Of a DNA stretch of 64,000 bases, positions 7,624 through 17,979 are shown piece by piece. Position 1 is the stretch's first letter, and the number at the start of each line of letters is the position of its first letter. Under the pieces are notes generated by a model that ran no database searches, was not told the DNA's origin, and saw only the letters and a list, made by a program, of their open reading frames with translations. Source of the DNA: Clostridia bacterium (lineage in GTDB: Bacteria; Bacillota; Clostridia; Peptostreptococcales; Anaerovoracaceae); NCBI GenBank assembly GCA_910575405.1, contig CAJTER010000002.1:62001-126000 (forward strand), read 5' to 3'. The position numbers and the translations under genes are program-made.

Positions 7624-9459
7624 ATGGATGAAAATAAAAAAGGAAGATTTTTCAGAGGGTTTCGGGGAAAAGACAAAAATGAAAGTCAGGCAGAAGCAAA
7701 TGTTCCTCAGGAAGAAGCTGTTTTCGAAGCTGCTGATGATCTGGATCCGGGATTCTCGGAGCCGATTATGGCGCCGAGGGATTACACGGAACAAAACCGT
7801 CTGGACAAAGTATACCAGCTGTACAGCAGGTGGTGTACCTATAAAGGGGAAATCCCCAGTGATGCCTTGTTTGCGGAATGGATGAAGGCTCCTGTCACAG
7901 AATCGGAAGATCCAAATCTGGAAGGGGTTGAATATTATGCGGAAACCTTCCGCAAGCAGATGGTCACTACTGCGGGAAAGGTGCTGCAGCAGATTGATGA
8001 GGCTGAAAAACAGGCTCAAAAACAGGAAGAGGAGCTTGCAAAGCTGGAAGAGCCTCCTGTGGAAAAGCCCGAGCCCATCAAGGTTCCGCCTGATATTGAT
8101 GCTGCCGTCTATCTTCAGGTACCGAAGGGAAATATGGCCGCATTTCTCTGTATCCTTCCGCCCTTTGGGGACGGTGCGGCTTTAACGAGGGATATGCTGA
8201 ATGAGGCGTTGGAAAAATCAAAAGTGACATATGGAATTCAAGAAGAACTGCTCACCTCCATCGTCTGGGAACCGACGTATTTTCAGATCCTGCCCATAGC
8301 AATAGGTCTAAAACCTATTGCAGGGAAAAACGGAGAAATCATTGAGCACATACCGAGAGAGCAGATGCTCAGCTTTGAAGAAGATGATGAAGGAAAGGTC
8401 GATTACAGGGACCTGAATCTGTTCCGCAATATTGAAAAAGGCGAGCTGATCTGCGACATCATCCTTCCGGACAATGGTGTAGACGGCATGGATGTAAAGG
8501 GAAATACCATTAAGGCTATCCCTGGAAAAGCAGCTAAAGTTCCTGCCGGGAGCCATACAGAGGTTACAGAGGACGGGACAAAGCTGGTTGCCGCTGAAAA
8601 CGGATATATTTCCTTCCAATACGGAAAATTCCGTATTGAGGATCGACTTGTAATTAATGGAAATATTGATATGTCCGTAGGAAATCAGGATTTTCTGGGA
8701 GATATCTTCGTTCAGGGCGATGTAATCAGCGGATTTACACTCAAAGCAACAGGCAGCATTTATATTCAGGGCAGTGTGGAGGGAGCCACTATTATAGCAG
8801 GAGAAAATATTGAAATTGGCGACGGAATGAACGGCAACAACCGGGGAGTTCTCCAGGCAGGCCGCTCGGTTCACAGCCCGTTTTTAGAAAATGTAGAGGT
8901 TCATGCCATGAGCAATCTGCGGGTTAAAAGCATGATCGGCTGTGAAGTCTACTGTAATGATACGATTTATGCAGAGCAGGGGATTGGTGTTATCATCGGC
9001 GGCTCCCTGACTGTAGGAAAAGCCGTTATTGCTAAGACCATTGGAAGTAAATCTTATCGGAAAACCGAAATCTTTCTGGGCATGATGCCGGAACTGCGGG
9101 CAGAAAAAGAAGAAAAAGTTAAGGAACTGAAAACCGTCAAAAAGACCCAGGATCTGCTGGAAAAAAATATATACTTCCTGAGGGGGCTTGACTCTCTGCC
9201 GGAGGATAAGGCAGCCCTGCTCAAACAGCTGGTAGAGCAGGAAAAGCTGTACCGGAAAATGATACAGAGGTTGGAAGCAGAAATCGAACATTTTGATAAA
9301 ATGGCAAATGACTTTTCAAGGTGTGTAGTACGCGGCGGTATTGTATATCCTCCGACCAGGATTACCATTGGAGGCGATACCTATTCTCTGGAAACTGCCA
9401 CTGCAAAATGCAAATTTTATCTATCCGAAAACAACCAGGTGGTCATGGGTGTCGATTAA
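7624..9459 (+). CDS. FapA family protein (DUF342)
   Basis: A 611-residue protein of the FapA/DUF342 family, with no membrane segment. Residues 1-150 are charged and low-complexity. The central region (about 170-450) contains the family's beta-helical, polymer-forming-like repeats (NGNIDMSVGNQDFLGDIFVQ, GDVISGFTLKATGSIYIQGS, VKSMIGCEVYCNDTIYAEQG). The C-terminal part is a predicted coiled coil (about 480-580) closed by a short beta segment. Family members have been linked to flagellar assembly and to polar localisation or signalling, and the biochemical role is not settled. No flagellar gene is in the window. It follows the CheY-like gene and precedes the rplU promoter. Confidence 0.82.
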   Translation: MDENKKGRFFRGFRGKDKNESQAEANVPQEEAVFEAADDLDPGFSEPIMAPRDYTEQNRLDKVYQLYSRWCTYKGEIPSDALFAEWMKAPVTESEDPNLEGVEYYAETFRKQMVTTAGKVLQQIDEAEKQAQKQEEELAKLEEPPVEKPEPIKVPPDIDAAVYLQVPKGNMAAFLCILPPFGDGAALTRDMLNEALEKSKVTYGIQEELLTSIVWEPTYFQILPIAIGLKPIAGKNGEIIEHIPREQMLSFEEDDEGKVDYRDLNLFRNIEKGELICDIILPDNGVDGMDVKGNTIKAIPGKAAKVPAGSHTEVTEDGTKLVAAENGYISFQYGKFRIEDRLVINGNIDMSVGNQDFLGDIFVQGDVISGFTLKATGSIYIQGSVEGATIIAGENIEIGDGMNGNNRGVLQAGRSVHSPFLENVEVHAMSNLRVKSMIGCEVYCNDTIYAEQGIGVIIGGSLTVGKAVIAKTIGSKSYRKTEIFLGMMPELRAEKEEKVKELKTVKKTQDLLEKNIYFLRGLDSLPEDKAALLKQLVEQEKLYRKMIQRLEAEIEHFDKMANDFSRCVVRGGIVYPPTRITIGGDTYSLETATAKCKFYLSENNQVVMGVD

Positions 9460-9483
9460 TTTAGAAAAAAGTGCTTAAAACCT

Positions 9484-9512
9484 TTGACAGAGCTTGTTTT
9501 ATATGATATCAT
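9484..9512 (+). promoter_or_regulatory. Promoter of the rplU-rpmA operon
   Basis: TTGACA (9484-9489) and TATCAT (9507-9512) are 17 bases apart. Transcription would start just before the L21 leader. Confidence 0.75.
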
Positions 9513-9517
9513 AAGTG

Positions 9518-9606
9518 ACTGTAAGCCGCACAAACTGGGCAATTTCAAAAGCAGTGAAAGCCTGCTGCCCACACTGGCGAGACTGGATAGAGGAGGAAGA
9601 ACAATC
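9518..9606 (+). ncRNA. Ribosomal protein L21 leader (cis-regulatory RNA)
   Basis: The 5' untranslated region contains GACTGTAAGCCGCACAAACT followed by GGGCAATTTC, then GCCTGCTGCCC and an ACTGGCGAGACTGGATAG segment just before the ribosome site. The order and wording recall the conserved L21 leader found upstream of rplU in Bacillota, which is thought to give autoregulation by L21. The assignment is from position and resemblance; a covariance-model search against the L21_leader family would settle it. Confidence 0.7.
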
Positions 9607-9610
9607 AATT

Positions 9611-10114
9611 ATGTACGCAATTATTGAAACAGGCGGAAAACAGTACCGTGTAGCAGAAGGCGATCAGATCAGAATCGAAAAAATCAAAGCAGATAACGGA
9701 GAACAGATTAAATTTGATAAGGTTCTGGTTATGGGAGACGGAGCTGATGCAAAAGTAGGAGCACCTTACGTAGACGGAGCCGCAGTATTTGGAGATGTTT
9801 TAGAAACCGGAAAAGGTAAAAAAGTTATCATTTTCAAGTACAAGGCAAAGAAGGACTACAGAAAAAAGCAGGGTCACAGACAGCCTTATACGTTAGTTGA
9901 GATTACAGGAGTTTCAGCAGACGGAACAGCTCCTGCAAAGAAAGCAGTTGTACCAAAGGAAGAAGCAACTGTAGCAGATGAAGCAAAAAAGCCGTCCTTA
10001 AAGGCAATGAAAAAAGCAGAGCTTATTGAATTTGCAAAAGAAAACAACATTGAGATCGATGAAAAGGCAAATAAGCCGGTTATTCTTGAAGCAATTGAAG
10101 CAGCATTAAAATAA
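9611..10114 (+). CDS. rplU: 50S ribosomal protein L21 (bL21) with C-terminal SAP-like extension
   Basis: The first 103 residues are a normal bL21 ([48 protein letters not shown]), a structural protein of the large subunit. The protein then continues for about 64 residues: an Ala/Lys/Val linker, then [20 protein letters not shown] and [14 protein letters not shown], which resembles a SAP/HeH-type helix-extended-loop-helix. The usual family length is about 103. The start is the ATG at 9611 behind AGGAGG; longer upstream frames run through the leader. The gene ends 39 bases before rpmA. Confidence 0.95.
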   Translation: MYAIIETGGKQYRVAEGDQIRIEKIKADNGEQIKFDKVLVMGDGADAKVGAPYVDGAAVFGDVLETGKGKKVIIFKYKAKKDYRKKQGHRQPYTLVEITGVSADGTAPAKKAVVPKEEATVADEAKKPSLKAMKKAELIEFAKENNIEIDEKANKPVILEAIEAALK

Positions 10115-10153
10115 TTTCCGGATACATGGATTTAGCGAGGAGGTGTCTGATAC

Positions 10154-11774
<1,621 letters not shown>

Positions 11775-11828
11775 CTTAAGCGTCTTTTTTCACCGCTTCC
11801 ACATAAGATATACCAGGAGGGTGTGTTT

Positions 11829-12338
11829 ATGTGGAAATCAAAGCTTTTAAAACAGGCAGGCATTTGTATCGTCATTCTGTTGACCTTTGTCGTAGCGCAG
11901 AAGGTGCATATACCGCAGCTTAACCGGGGGAGTGAAGCAGTTGTGGCTTACCTTTCCCAGAATTATACGACAGCCGATGTGATGGTCTTTGCGAAAAACA
12001 GCGTAAAGGCAGCTGTACAGGCACCAGCTGCTGTGACAAATGCCATCTTATCTGCAAGCGAACCAAAGTATGGCGAGCCTGTGGACGATTCGGTAAAGGA
12101 AGGGCAAACCGTCTGTGTCTATGCAGTAGAGGCGGGAACGGTTTCGGCTGTAGGGGAAAATGAAAAAATCGGCAAGTTCCTCAAAATTACCCATGGGGAA
12201 GAGTCCGAAAGCATTTATGGAAACTGTGCAAAGATACATGTAAAAGAGCTGGAGCGGGTGAAAAAAGGGCAGATTATTGCTTCCTTTAAAAAAGAAGGCG
12301 GCAGGGAGTTTTACTATGCTTTAAAGGAGCTGAAGTAA
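11829..12338 (+). CDS. Membrane-anchored degenerate LytM/M23 domain protein (SpoIVFA-like)
   Basis: A 169-residue protein with an N-terminal membrane segment (about 6-24, AGICIVILLTFVVAQKV), a variable linker, and a C-terminal LytM-like beta domain (VYAVEAGTVSAVGEN, FLKITHGEESESIYGNCAKI, VKKGQIIASF). The zinc ligands of active M23 peptidases are missing: there is no HxxxD motif, and the usual YAHL position reads YGNC. This matches non-catalytic LytM proteins such as SpoIVFA or SpoIIQ, which hold sporulation complexes together. The neighbouring radical SAM genes also sit near spoIVFA in many Clostridia, but no spoIVFB is present here. GGAGG lies eight bases before the ATG at 11829. Confidence 0.65.
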   Translation: MWKSKLLKQAGICIVILLTFVVAQKVHIPQLNRGSEAVVAYLSQNYTTADVMVFAKNSVKAAVQAPAAVTNAILSASEPKYGEPVDDSVKEGQTVCVYAVEAGTVSAVGENEKIGKFLKITHGEESESIYGNCAKIHVKELERVKKGQIIASFKKEGGREFYYALKELK

Positions 12339-12346
12339 AGCAGAAA

Positions 12347-12895
12347 GTGATAGAAACCATGAAACAACAACATCCTAGCAGGCAGGAATGTCTGCAGCTT
12401 TTAAAAGAATATCAAACTCCGGAACATGTGGTTCGTCATTGCAAAGCAGTATCAGAGACTGCTGTGGCAATCGGCAGGGCCTTAAATGAACACGGCTATC
12501 ACCTGGATCTTGAGCTGATACAGGCAGCAGGACTGATTCACGATATTGCAAGAGTAGAAGAAGAGCATTGGGAAAAAGGCTATGAGCTGGCCAGCAGCAT
12601 GGGGTACGAGCAGGAGGCTGCTATCATCAAGGTACACATGCGTTACTCACCTTTTTCTCCTGTTGAATGCGTGAATGAAACAGATCTGGTCTGCCTGGGA
12701 GATCGTTTAGTGAGGGAAGATGAATATGTAGGGTTGGACAAGCGTATGGAATATATCATAGAAAAAGCAAAACGGCAGGGTCACCCTGAAGCGGAAAAGC
12801 GGATTTTGCAGAGAAAACAGGAAACCAAAGCATTCATTACGGATCTGGAAACTGTCATTGGTATGACACTGGATGAATTGATGGAAAGGAAATAA
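12347..12895 (+). CDS. HD-domain phosphohydrolase
   Basis: A 182-residue HD-superfamily protein. The metal ligands are visible as HVVRHCKAV near residue 30 and AGLIHDIAR near 65, with a further histidine in KVHMRY and a conserved GDRLVREDEYVGLDKRME. Related HD proteins hydrolyse nucleotides or dinucleotides; the substrate here is not evident. The start is uncertain: GTG at 12347 gives the longest frame, while the ATG at 12359 is equally possible, and neither has a strong ribosome site. It ends directly before the radical SAM gene, so the two are probably co-transcribed with the LytM-like gene upstream. Confidence 0.8.
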   Translation: MIETMKQQHPSRQECLQLLKEYQTPEHVVRHCKAVSETAVAIGRALNEHGYHLDLELIQAAGLIHDIARVEEEHWEKGYELASSMGYEQEAAIIKVHMRYSPFSPVECVNETDLVCLGDRLVREDEYVGLDKRMEYIIEKAKRQGHPEAEKRILQRKQETKAFITDLETVIGMTLDELMERK

Positions 12896-14731
12896 ATGGA
12901 GATTAGCAAGGAACTGGACAAGCTGCTGAAAAAAGTAGAAAAACCTGCCCGCTATATCGGGTGTGAAATTAACAGTGTTATAAAGGAGCCGCAGCCGGGA
13001 ATGCTGCGCTTTGGTTTTGCTTTTCCCGACACCTATGAAATCGGGATGTCCTATATGGGCCTGCAGCTGTTATATCACGTGATGAACAAAGAAGAAACCA
13101 TTTTTTGCGAGCGAGTGTTTGCGCCGGCCATGGATATGGAAGACTGTATGCGTAGGGAGAACATGGAGCTTTTCACATTGGAAACAAAGACTCCGGTAAG
13201 AAATCTGGATTTTCTGGGATTTACCCTACAGTATGAACTTTCTTTTACCAATATCCTGAACATGCTGGATCTGGGCGGGATCCCGCTTCTGGCAAAGGAG
13301 CGGACTGAGGAGGAGCCGATTATCATAGCAGGGGGACCGTGCGCCTACAACCCGGAGCCGCTTTGCGACTTTATTGATGTCTTTCTCATCGGCGATGGGG
13401 AGGAATTGCTGCCAAAAGCAGTGAAGCTGCGCCGCAAGGGGCAGACAAAAGAAGAATATTTAAAGGAACTCTGCAAACTTTCCGGAGTCTATGTGCCAGC
13501 CTTTTACGAGCCTGAATATTACGAAGATGGCAGAATTAAGGAGATCCGTAAAACCTGGGAGCATGCTCCTGATACGATTGAGCGTGCCCTGGTAAGGGAT
13601 CTGGATGCAGCAGAATTTCCACAGGACTTAATCGTACCCTTTATTGAAGTCGTCCATGACAGAGCCGTAGTTGAGACCTTCAGAGGCTGTACGAGAGGCT
13701 GCCGTTTTTGTCAGGCAGGTATGATCTACAGGCCGGTGAGGGAACGAAAGCCGGAAACCATAAAAAGACTTGCACAGGCTCAGCTGGATAGCACAGGCCA
13801 TGAAGAATTGTCGCTCCTCTCCCTTTCCACCAGCGATTATTCCCAGTTTGAAACGCTGGCCACAGAGCTTGTGGGCATGTGCAGAGAGCAAAATGTTTCC
13901 CTCTCCCTTCCATCCCTTCGCCTTGACTCCTTTTCCTTTAAGGTCTTAGAAGAGATCCAGGGCTACAAGAAATCCGGACTGACCTTTGCTCCGGAGGCAG
14001 GCTCGCAGCGCCTGAGGGACGTGATCAACAAGGGCATTACAGAGGAAGATATATATAGCGCTGTAAAACAGGCTTTAGAACTTGGATGGAATCATGTGAA
14101 GCTTTACTTTATGATTGGACTGCCTACGGAAACCCAGCAGGATCTGGACGGCATTGCAGAAATCGCAAAGACCATCAAGGCCATCAACTATGAGCTGAAA
14201 GGAAGAAAAGGCGGACGCTTTAACGTAACAGTCAGTGTTTCCAACTTTGTTCCCAAAGCCCATACACCATTTCAGTGGGAGGCACAGGATACGGAAGAGT
14301 CCTTCCGAAAAAAACACGATTACCTGACAAAACAGCTGTCGGTCAAAGGAATTACATTTAACTACCATGATACGGAAATCAGTAGGCTGGAGGCTGTATT
14401 CGCAAGGGGCGACAGGCAGGTCGGAAAAGCTCTGGCGCGCGCCTTTGAGCTGGGCTGCAAATTCGACGGCTGGTCGGAGCATTTTAACGGGGCTATGTGG
14501 AAAAGGGCATTTGAAGAAACGGGAATTGATCCGGCCTTTTACGCACAGCGAAAGAGAAGTTATGATGAAATTCTGCCCTGGGATCGGATTGACCCCTTTA
14601 TCACAAAGGCGTTCTTAATGCGGGAAAACGAACGTGCGCTGCAGGAAATTACGACCCGTGACTGCCGTCAGGGCTGTGCAGGCTGCGGAATGAACCGCAA
14701 AGCAGAATGTATGCCGGAGGAAGACAAATGA
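12896..14731 (+). CDS. B12-binding-type radical SAM protein (TIGR03960 family)
   Basis: A 611-residue radical SAM protein. The N-terminal 230 residues form the cobalamin-binding-like domain of this family (FAFPDTYEIGMSYMGLQLLY, IIIAGGPCAYNPEPL). The radical SAM core begins with the cluster motif CTRGCRFCQAG near residue 265, followed by SLSTSDYSQFE and TFAPEAGSQRLRDVINKGIT. A cysteine-rich tail (CRQGCAGCGMNRKAEC) ends the protein. The reaction is not established. It is a conserved partner of the DUF2344 gene that overlaps its stop codon by four bases. No typical P-loop or membrane segment is present. Assignment to the family is confident; function is unknown. Confidence 0.9.
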   Translation: MEISKELDKLLKKVEKPARYIGCEINSVIKEPQPGMLRFGFAFPDTYEIGMSYMGLQLLYHVMNKEETIFCERVFAPAMDMEDCMRRENMELFTLETKTPVRNLDFLGFTLQYELSFTNILNMLDLGGIPLLAKERTEEEPIIIAGGPCAYNPEPLCDFIDVFLIGDGEELLPKAVKLRRKGQTKEEYLKELCKLSGVYVPAFYEPEYYEDGRIKEIRKTWEHAPDTIERALVRDLDAAEFPQDLIVPFIEVVHDRAVVETFRGCTRGCRFCQAGMIYRPVRERKPETIKRLAQAQLDSTGHEELSLLSLSTSDYSQFETLATELVGMCREQNVSLSLPSLRLDSFSFKVLEEIQGYKKSGLTFAPEAGSQRLRDVINKGITEEDIYSAVKQALELGWNHVKLYFMIGLPTETQQDLDGIAEIAKTIKAINYELKGRKGGRFNVTVSVSNFVPKAHTPFQWEAQDTEESFRKKHDYLTKQLSVKGITFNYHDTEISRLEAVFARGDRQVGKALARAFELGCKFDGWSEHFNGAMWKRAFEETGIDPAFYAQRKRSYDEILPWDRIDPFITKAFLMRENERALQEITTRDCRQGCAGCGMNRKAECMPEEDK

Positions 14732-15396
14732 GCCAATACACGATAAAATTTTCAAAAGAAGGATATATCTGCTACACTTCTCATCTGGATCTTCTCAGGC
14801 TTTTCAAACGCGCCTTTAAGAAAGCTGGGATTCTCCTGTCCTATTCACAGGGCTTTAATCCTCATCCGAAAATGGGATTTGCGCAGCCACTGTCCCTTGG
14901 ATATTCCAGCATTAGCGAATATCTGGAATTTGAGACAGGCCAAGAGTATGAACCGGGCTTTCTTCTCAGTAGACTAAAAGCGCAGATGCCGGAGGGAATC
15001 CATATTGCTTCCTGTGAAAAATCAGAAGGCAGCAAAAAAAGTCTGGCGGCAAGAAGCGTTGCGGCAGAATATGTAATTGGAATTCCCTTAAAGGAAATGC
15101 CAGAGGAAGATGGAAAAGCGCTTTGCAGCCAATTTTTAAGCCAGAAGGAAATCAGGGTTTTAAAGCGGCAGAAAAAGACAAAAGCTATGAAGGAAGTGGA
15201 TATTAAGGAAAAAATCCAGGATCTGAATTTTACCATAGCAGGGGAAAATCTTCTGATATGGGCGAAGCTGGATTCCGGCAGCCATTCCAATCTGAGTCCG
15301 GAACTGCTCATTGAGGCAGTGAAAAAGCTTTGTCCTTTTATGGCAGACAGGAATGAAATCGGTGTTATGCGAACAAAGCTAATATTTGAAAAATAG
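14728..15396 (+). CDS. Radical SAM-associated protein (DUF2344/TIGR03936)
   Basis: A 222-residue DUF2344 protein starting MSQYTIKFSKEGYICYTSHL, with the family-typical GILLSYSQGFNPHPKMGFAQ and PLSLGYSSISEYLEF. It is found almost always next to, or fused with, the TIGR03960 radical SAM protein, as here, where ATGA couples the two genes. It has no known catalytic motif and presumably works with the radical SAM partner. The start is the ATG at 14728 behind GGAGG. In many Clostridia the next genes are rng and rplU; here rplU lies upstream instead, so the conserved block has been rearranged. Confidence 0.9.
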   Translation: MSQYTIKFSKEGYICYTSHLDLLRLFKRAFKKAGILLSYSQGFNPHPKMGFAQPLSLGYSSISEYLEFETGQEYEPGFLLSRLKAQMPEGIHIASCEKSEGSKKSLAARSVAAEYVIGIPLKEMPEEDGKALCSQFLSQKEIRVLKRQKKTKAMKEVDIKEKIQDLNFTIAGENLLIWAKLDSGSHSNLSPELLIEAVKKLCPFMADRNEIGVMRTKLIFEK

Positions 15397-15417
15397 GAAA
15401 AAAATACATGTAATATA

Positions 15418-15446
15418 TTGACAATTCTCTCTTTTAGATGTAAAAT
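15418..15446 (+). promoter_or_regulatory. Promoter of comEA
   Basis: TTGACA (15418-15423) and TAAAAT (15441-15446) are 17 bases apart, 26 bases before the comEA start codon. Confidence 0.75.
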
Positions 15447-15471
15447 ACTTTAAAGAAAGGGGGATTTTTCA

Positions 15472-16140
15472 ATGAAACAATATTGGAACAAGGAATTTTT
15501 ACTCAGCAACAAAAAGAATATTATAAAAGCAACTGCAATCGTATGTCTGGCTGCAGCTGCTTTTTTTGTTTTTGTTCTGAATGGAGAGGAACCCGCACAG
15601 GAACCTCCTGTTGTCCAGACTGAGGAGGAGACCCTGGCAAACAGTGGGGCGGGGGAAACAAATGGAGCTGAAGAAAGGACTGGCGGCCCCATTGTTGTCG
15701 ATGTGGGAGGCGCTGTAAAAACACCGCAGGTAGTAGAATTAGAAGAAAACAGCCGGGTAGCGGATGCCATTTCTGCGGCAGGAGGCCTGAAGGATAACGC
15801 AGATACAGCGGGAATTAATCAGGCCGCTTTCCTGACGGATGGTGAAAAGGTCTATGTACCGGTAAAAGGGGAGAATGGTTCTGCGGCAGCGTTGGGTGCG
15901 GGGCAGGTATCCCAGATAGGACAGGCAGGCCCTGGCACAGATGCGGGCGGCAAAGTCAACATCAACACAGCAACCTCAGAAGAGCTTCAGACTCTGAATG
16001 GCGTGGGACCTGCCACAGCAGAAAAAATTTTAGACTACCGGGCTGCGAACGGGGCATTTAAAACGATTGAAGATTTAAAAAATGTCAGCGGAATTGGAGA
16101 CAAGACCTTTGAAAAATTAAAGGAACATATTGTAGTTTAG
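15472..16140 (+). CDS. comEA: ComEA-like DNA-binding competence protein
   Basis: A 222-residue membrane-anchored protein. A single membrane segment (about 20-40) is followed by an acidic linker, an SLBB domain (VVDVGGAVKTPQVVELEENS, ADAISAAGGLKDNADTAGIN, DGEKVYVP), a Gly/Ala-rich spacer, and a C-terminal helix-hairpin-helix pair (KVNINTATSEELQTLNGVGP, DLKNVSGIGDKTFEKLKEHI). ComEA binds incoming double-stranded DNA outside the membrane during transformation. comEC, which usually follows, is not here, so competence cannot be concluded. RBS AAAGGGGG precedes the ATG. Confidence 0.92.
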   Translation: MKQYWNKEFLLSNKKNIIKATAIVCLAAAAFFVFVLNGEEPAQEPPVVQTEEETLANSGAGETNGAEERTGGPIVVDVGGAVKTPQVVELEENSRVADAISAAGGLKDNADTAGINQAAFLTDGEKVYVPVKGENGSAAALGAGQVSQIGQAGPGTDAGGKVNINTATSEELQTLNGVGPATAEKILDYRAANGAFKTIEDLKNVSGIGDKTFEKLKEHIVV

Positions 16141-16274
16141 CAGGATATATATGAAATAGACGGATCCAGAACAAAGGGGGAAAACAAAGGAACTAAATTT
16201 TTTCTGCACTTCATACATATATTGAGGTATTAAATTCTAATAATTAGATAATACTACCAGTTAGAGGTGGTGTT

Positions 16275-16730
16275 ATGTTTAGTAATCAGAGAAAAAATTT
16301 TTTTAAAAGCAAATGGTTTTATGGCATCATTGCATTGGCATTGCTAATTTTCGGTATTTGGGTGAATTATGATGGAAAAAGTCAGAACACAAATATGGAA
16401 ACCAAGGTGAACCAGGAAAGCCAGCAACAGAAGCAGCAGGCTGCTCCTGCCGGCATGGATCAGGAAACTCCAGAAAAAACAGAAGAAGAACCAACAGAAG
16501 ACAGGGTAAAGCCGTCGGAAGAAAAACAGCAATCCTATTATCTCATCCGGGAAATAGAGGGCGTTGTAAAAGTCTTTTATTGCGATGAAAATGGCCAGGA
16601 AACGCTGCACCAGATTACTTCAATTCCGTTCCAATTGCTGAGCAAAGAAGATCAGCAGATGTTAACGGAGGGCGTTCAGGTGGATACGGAAAGCGAACTG
16701 GCTGGTTTTCTTGAAAACTTTGATAGCTAA
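16275..16730 (+). CDS. BofC C-terminal-domain-like membrane protein
   Basis: A 151-residue protein with an N-terminal membrane segment (about 14-31), a Gln/Glu/Pro-rich linker and a C-terminal domain of about 70 residues (YYLIREIEGVVKVFYCDENG through GFLENFDS) that resembles the BofC C-terminal domain. In Bacillus, BofC acts in the forespore-mother cell space and restrains SpoIVB. Here the gene lies eleven bases upstream of spoIVB, which strongly supports a matched function. The BofC N-terminal domain is not present. The start follows AGAGGTGG. Confidence 0.7.
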   Translation: MFSNQRKNFFKSKWFYGIIALALLIFGIWVNYDGKSQNTNMETKVNQESQQQKQQAAPAGMDQETPEKTEEEPTEDRVKPSEEKQQSYYLIREIEGVVKVFYCDENGQETLHQITSIPFQLLSKEDQQMLTEGVQVDTESELAGFLENFDS

Positions 16731-16741
16731 GGGAGGCAGCA

Positions 16742-17800
16742 ATGAAAAATGCGATAAAAAAAGGAGGCCTGATTTTTGCAGGTCTCCTGCTTACCATTAT
16801 TGTAATTGGTCAGTTTAGCATGAGCAGAGATAATACTGCCAGTGTAGAAGTCGTTACAGAGACCGTGCTTGTACCAGGAGGACATTCGGTGGGAGTCAGA
16901 ATGGATGTAAAAGGCGTGCTGGTGGTAGGACTTGAAGAAATTGAAACAGCAGATGGAAAAAGTATTAATCCGGGGCTTGAGGCAGGTCTGCAGATCGGGG
17001 ATATGATATTAGAGATCAATGGAACTAAGGTGTACAACGCAGAAGAGGTTCAGGAGCTCGTCAACGAAATACAGGGAGATGTGGAGCTGGAAGTAAAGCG
17101 CAAGAATCAAAGACTGAACGTGAGCCTTACACCGGTTATTTCCAAAGAGGATAATCTGTATAAGCTGGGGATCTGGGTAAAGGATAAAACAGCAGGCATC
17201 GGGACACTGACCTATTATGATCCGGTCAATCAGTCCTTTGGCGCGTTGGGCCATGCAATCGTGGATCCGGAAACAGGTTCCGTATTGTCCGTGGACAGAG
17301 GACAGCTCCTGCAGGCACAGGTGCAGTCCATCCAGGAGGGAGCCGCGGGAACTCCGGGAGAGATAAGGGGCGTATTTTATGAAGCCGATTCCCCATTGGG
17401 AGGTCTGGAAAAAAACAGCAGCTTTGGATTGTTCGGCAATGCCTATCATCCAATTGAAAACCCGCTGTATCAAAAACCGCTGGCAGTGGGAAAGCAGGAT
17501 CAAGTTGAAAAAGGAAAGGCCTATATTCTGACGACACTCGACAACAATGAGCTGGAACGCTTTGAAATTGAAATCGAAAAAATCGATCATCAGAGCAAGC
17601 CTTCCGATAAAGGGATGGTCATAAAAGTAACGGACGAAGAGCTTCTTGAGCGAAGCGGAGGCATTGTTCAGGGGATGAGCGGAAGTCCGATCATTCAAAA
17701 CGACCGCATTATCGGCGCTGTAACGCATGTTTTCGTCAATAATCCGGAAAAAGGCTATGGAATTTTTATTGAGTGGATGCTGCAGGAATCGCAGTCTTAG
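16742..17800 (+). CDS. spoIVB: SpoIVB serine peptidase (S55)
   Basis: A 352-residue sporulation protease secreted from the forespore. It has an N-terminal membrane anchor (about 8-25), a PDZ domain (about 75-130, [20 protein letters not shown]) and an S55 peptidase domain with the catalytic histidine in [14 protein letters not shown] (residue 171) and the serine motif GMSGSPIIQ (residues 311-319). In model spore formers it cleaves SpoIVFA to trigger pro-sigma-K processing. The next gene is spo0A, an order conserved in endospore formers. RBS GGGAGG precedes the ATG. Confidence 0.95.
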   Translation: MKNAIKKGGLIFAGLLLTIIVIGQFSMSRDNTASVEVVTETVLVPGGHSVGVRMDVKGVLVVGLEEIETADGKSINPGLEAGLQIGDMILEINGTKVYNAEEVQELVNEIQGDVELEVKRKNQRLNVSLTPVISKEDNLYKLGIWVKDKTAGIGTLTYYDPVNQSFGALGHAIVDPETGSVLSVDRGQLLQAQVQSIQEGAAGTPGEIRGVFYEADSPLGGLEKNSSFGLFGNAYHPIENPLYQKPLAVGKQDQVEKGKAYILTTLDNNELERFEIEIEKIDHQSKPSDKGMVIKVTDEELLERSGGIVQGMSGSPIIQNDRIIGAVTHVFVNNPEKGYGIFIEWMLQESQS

Positions 17801-17979
17801 CGTACTGCCCGCTAAAACACGAAATTTGGCGGAAGAAAGCACAAAAAGGAGTTTCTTTCGGTATTGATATTTTTACAGGATATTCTAAAATTATATATGA
17901 AGTAACACACCATGCTAGAGAGAAAAAGGAAAAAACGCGCATCATGTACGATGCTGTTGTTTTCCAGGGAGGTTTTAAA

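Noticed and set aside
8308-8874. Minus-strand frame of 188 codons inside fapA
   Set aside because: It has no motif and is antisense to a gene with clear repeats.
9515-9610. Upstream extension of rplU in the same frame
   Set aside because: It would translate the L21 leader, and the AGGAGG-ATG at 9611 matches the known bL21 start.
17773-17979. Upstream extension of spo0A overlapping spoIVB
   Set aside because: No receiver-domain sequence lies there, and a good ribosome site precedes the ATG at 17980.
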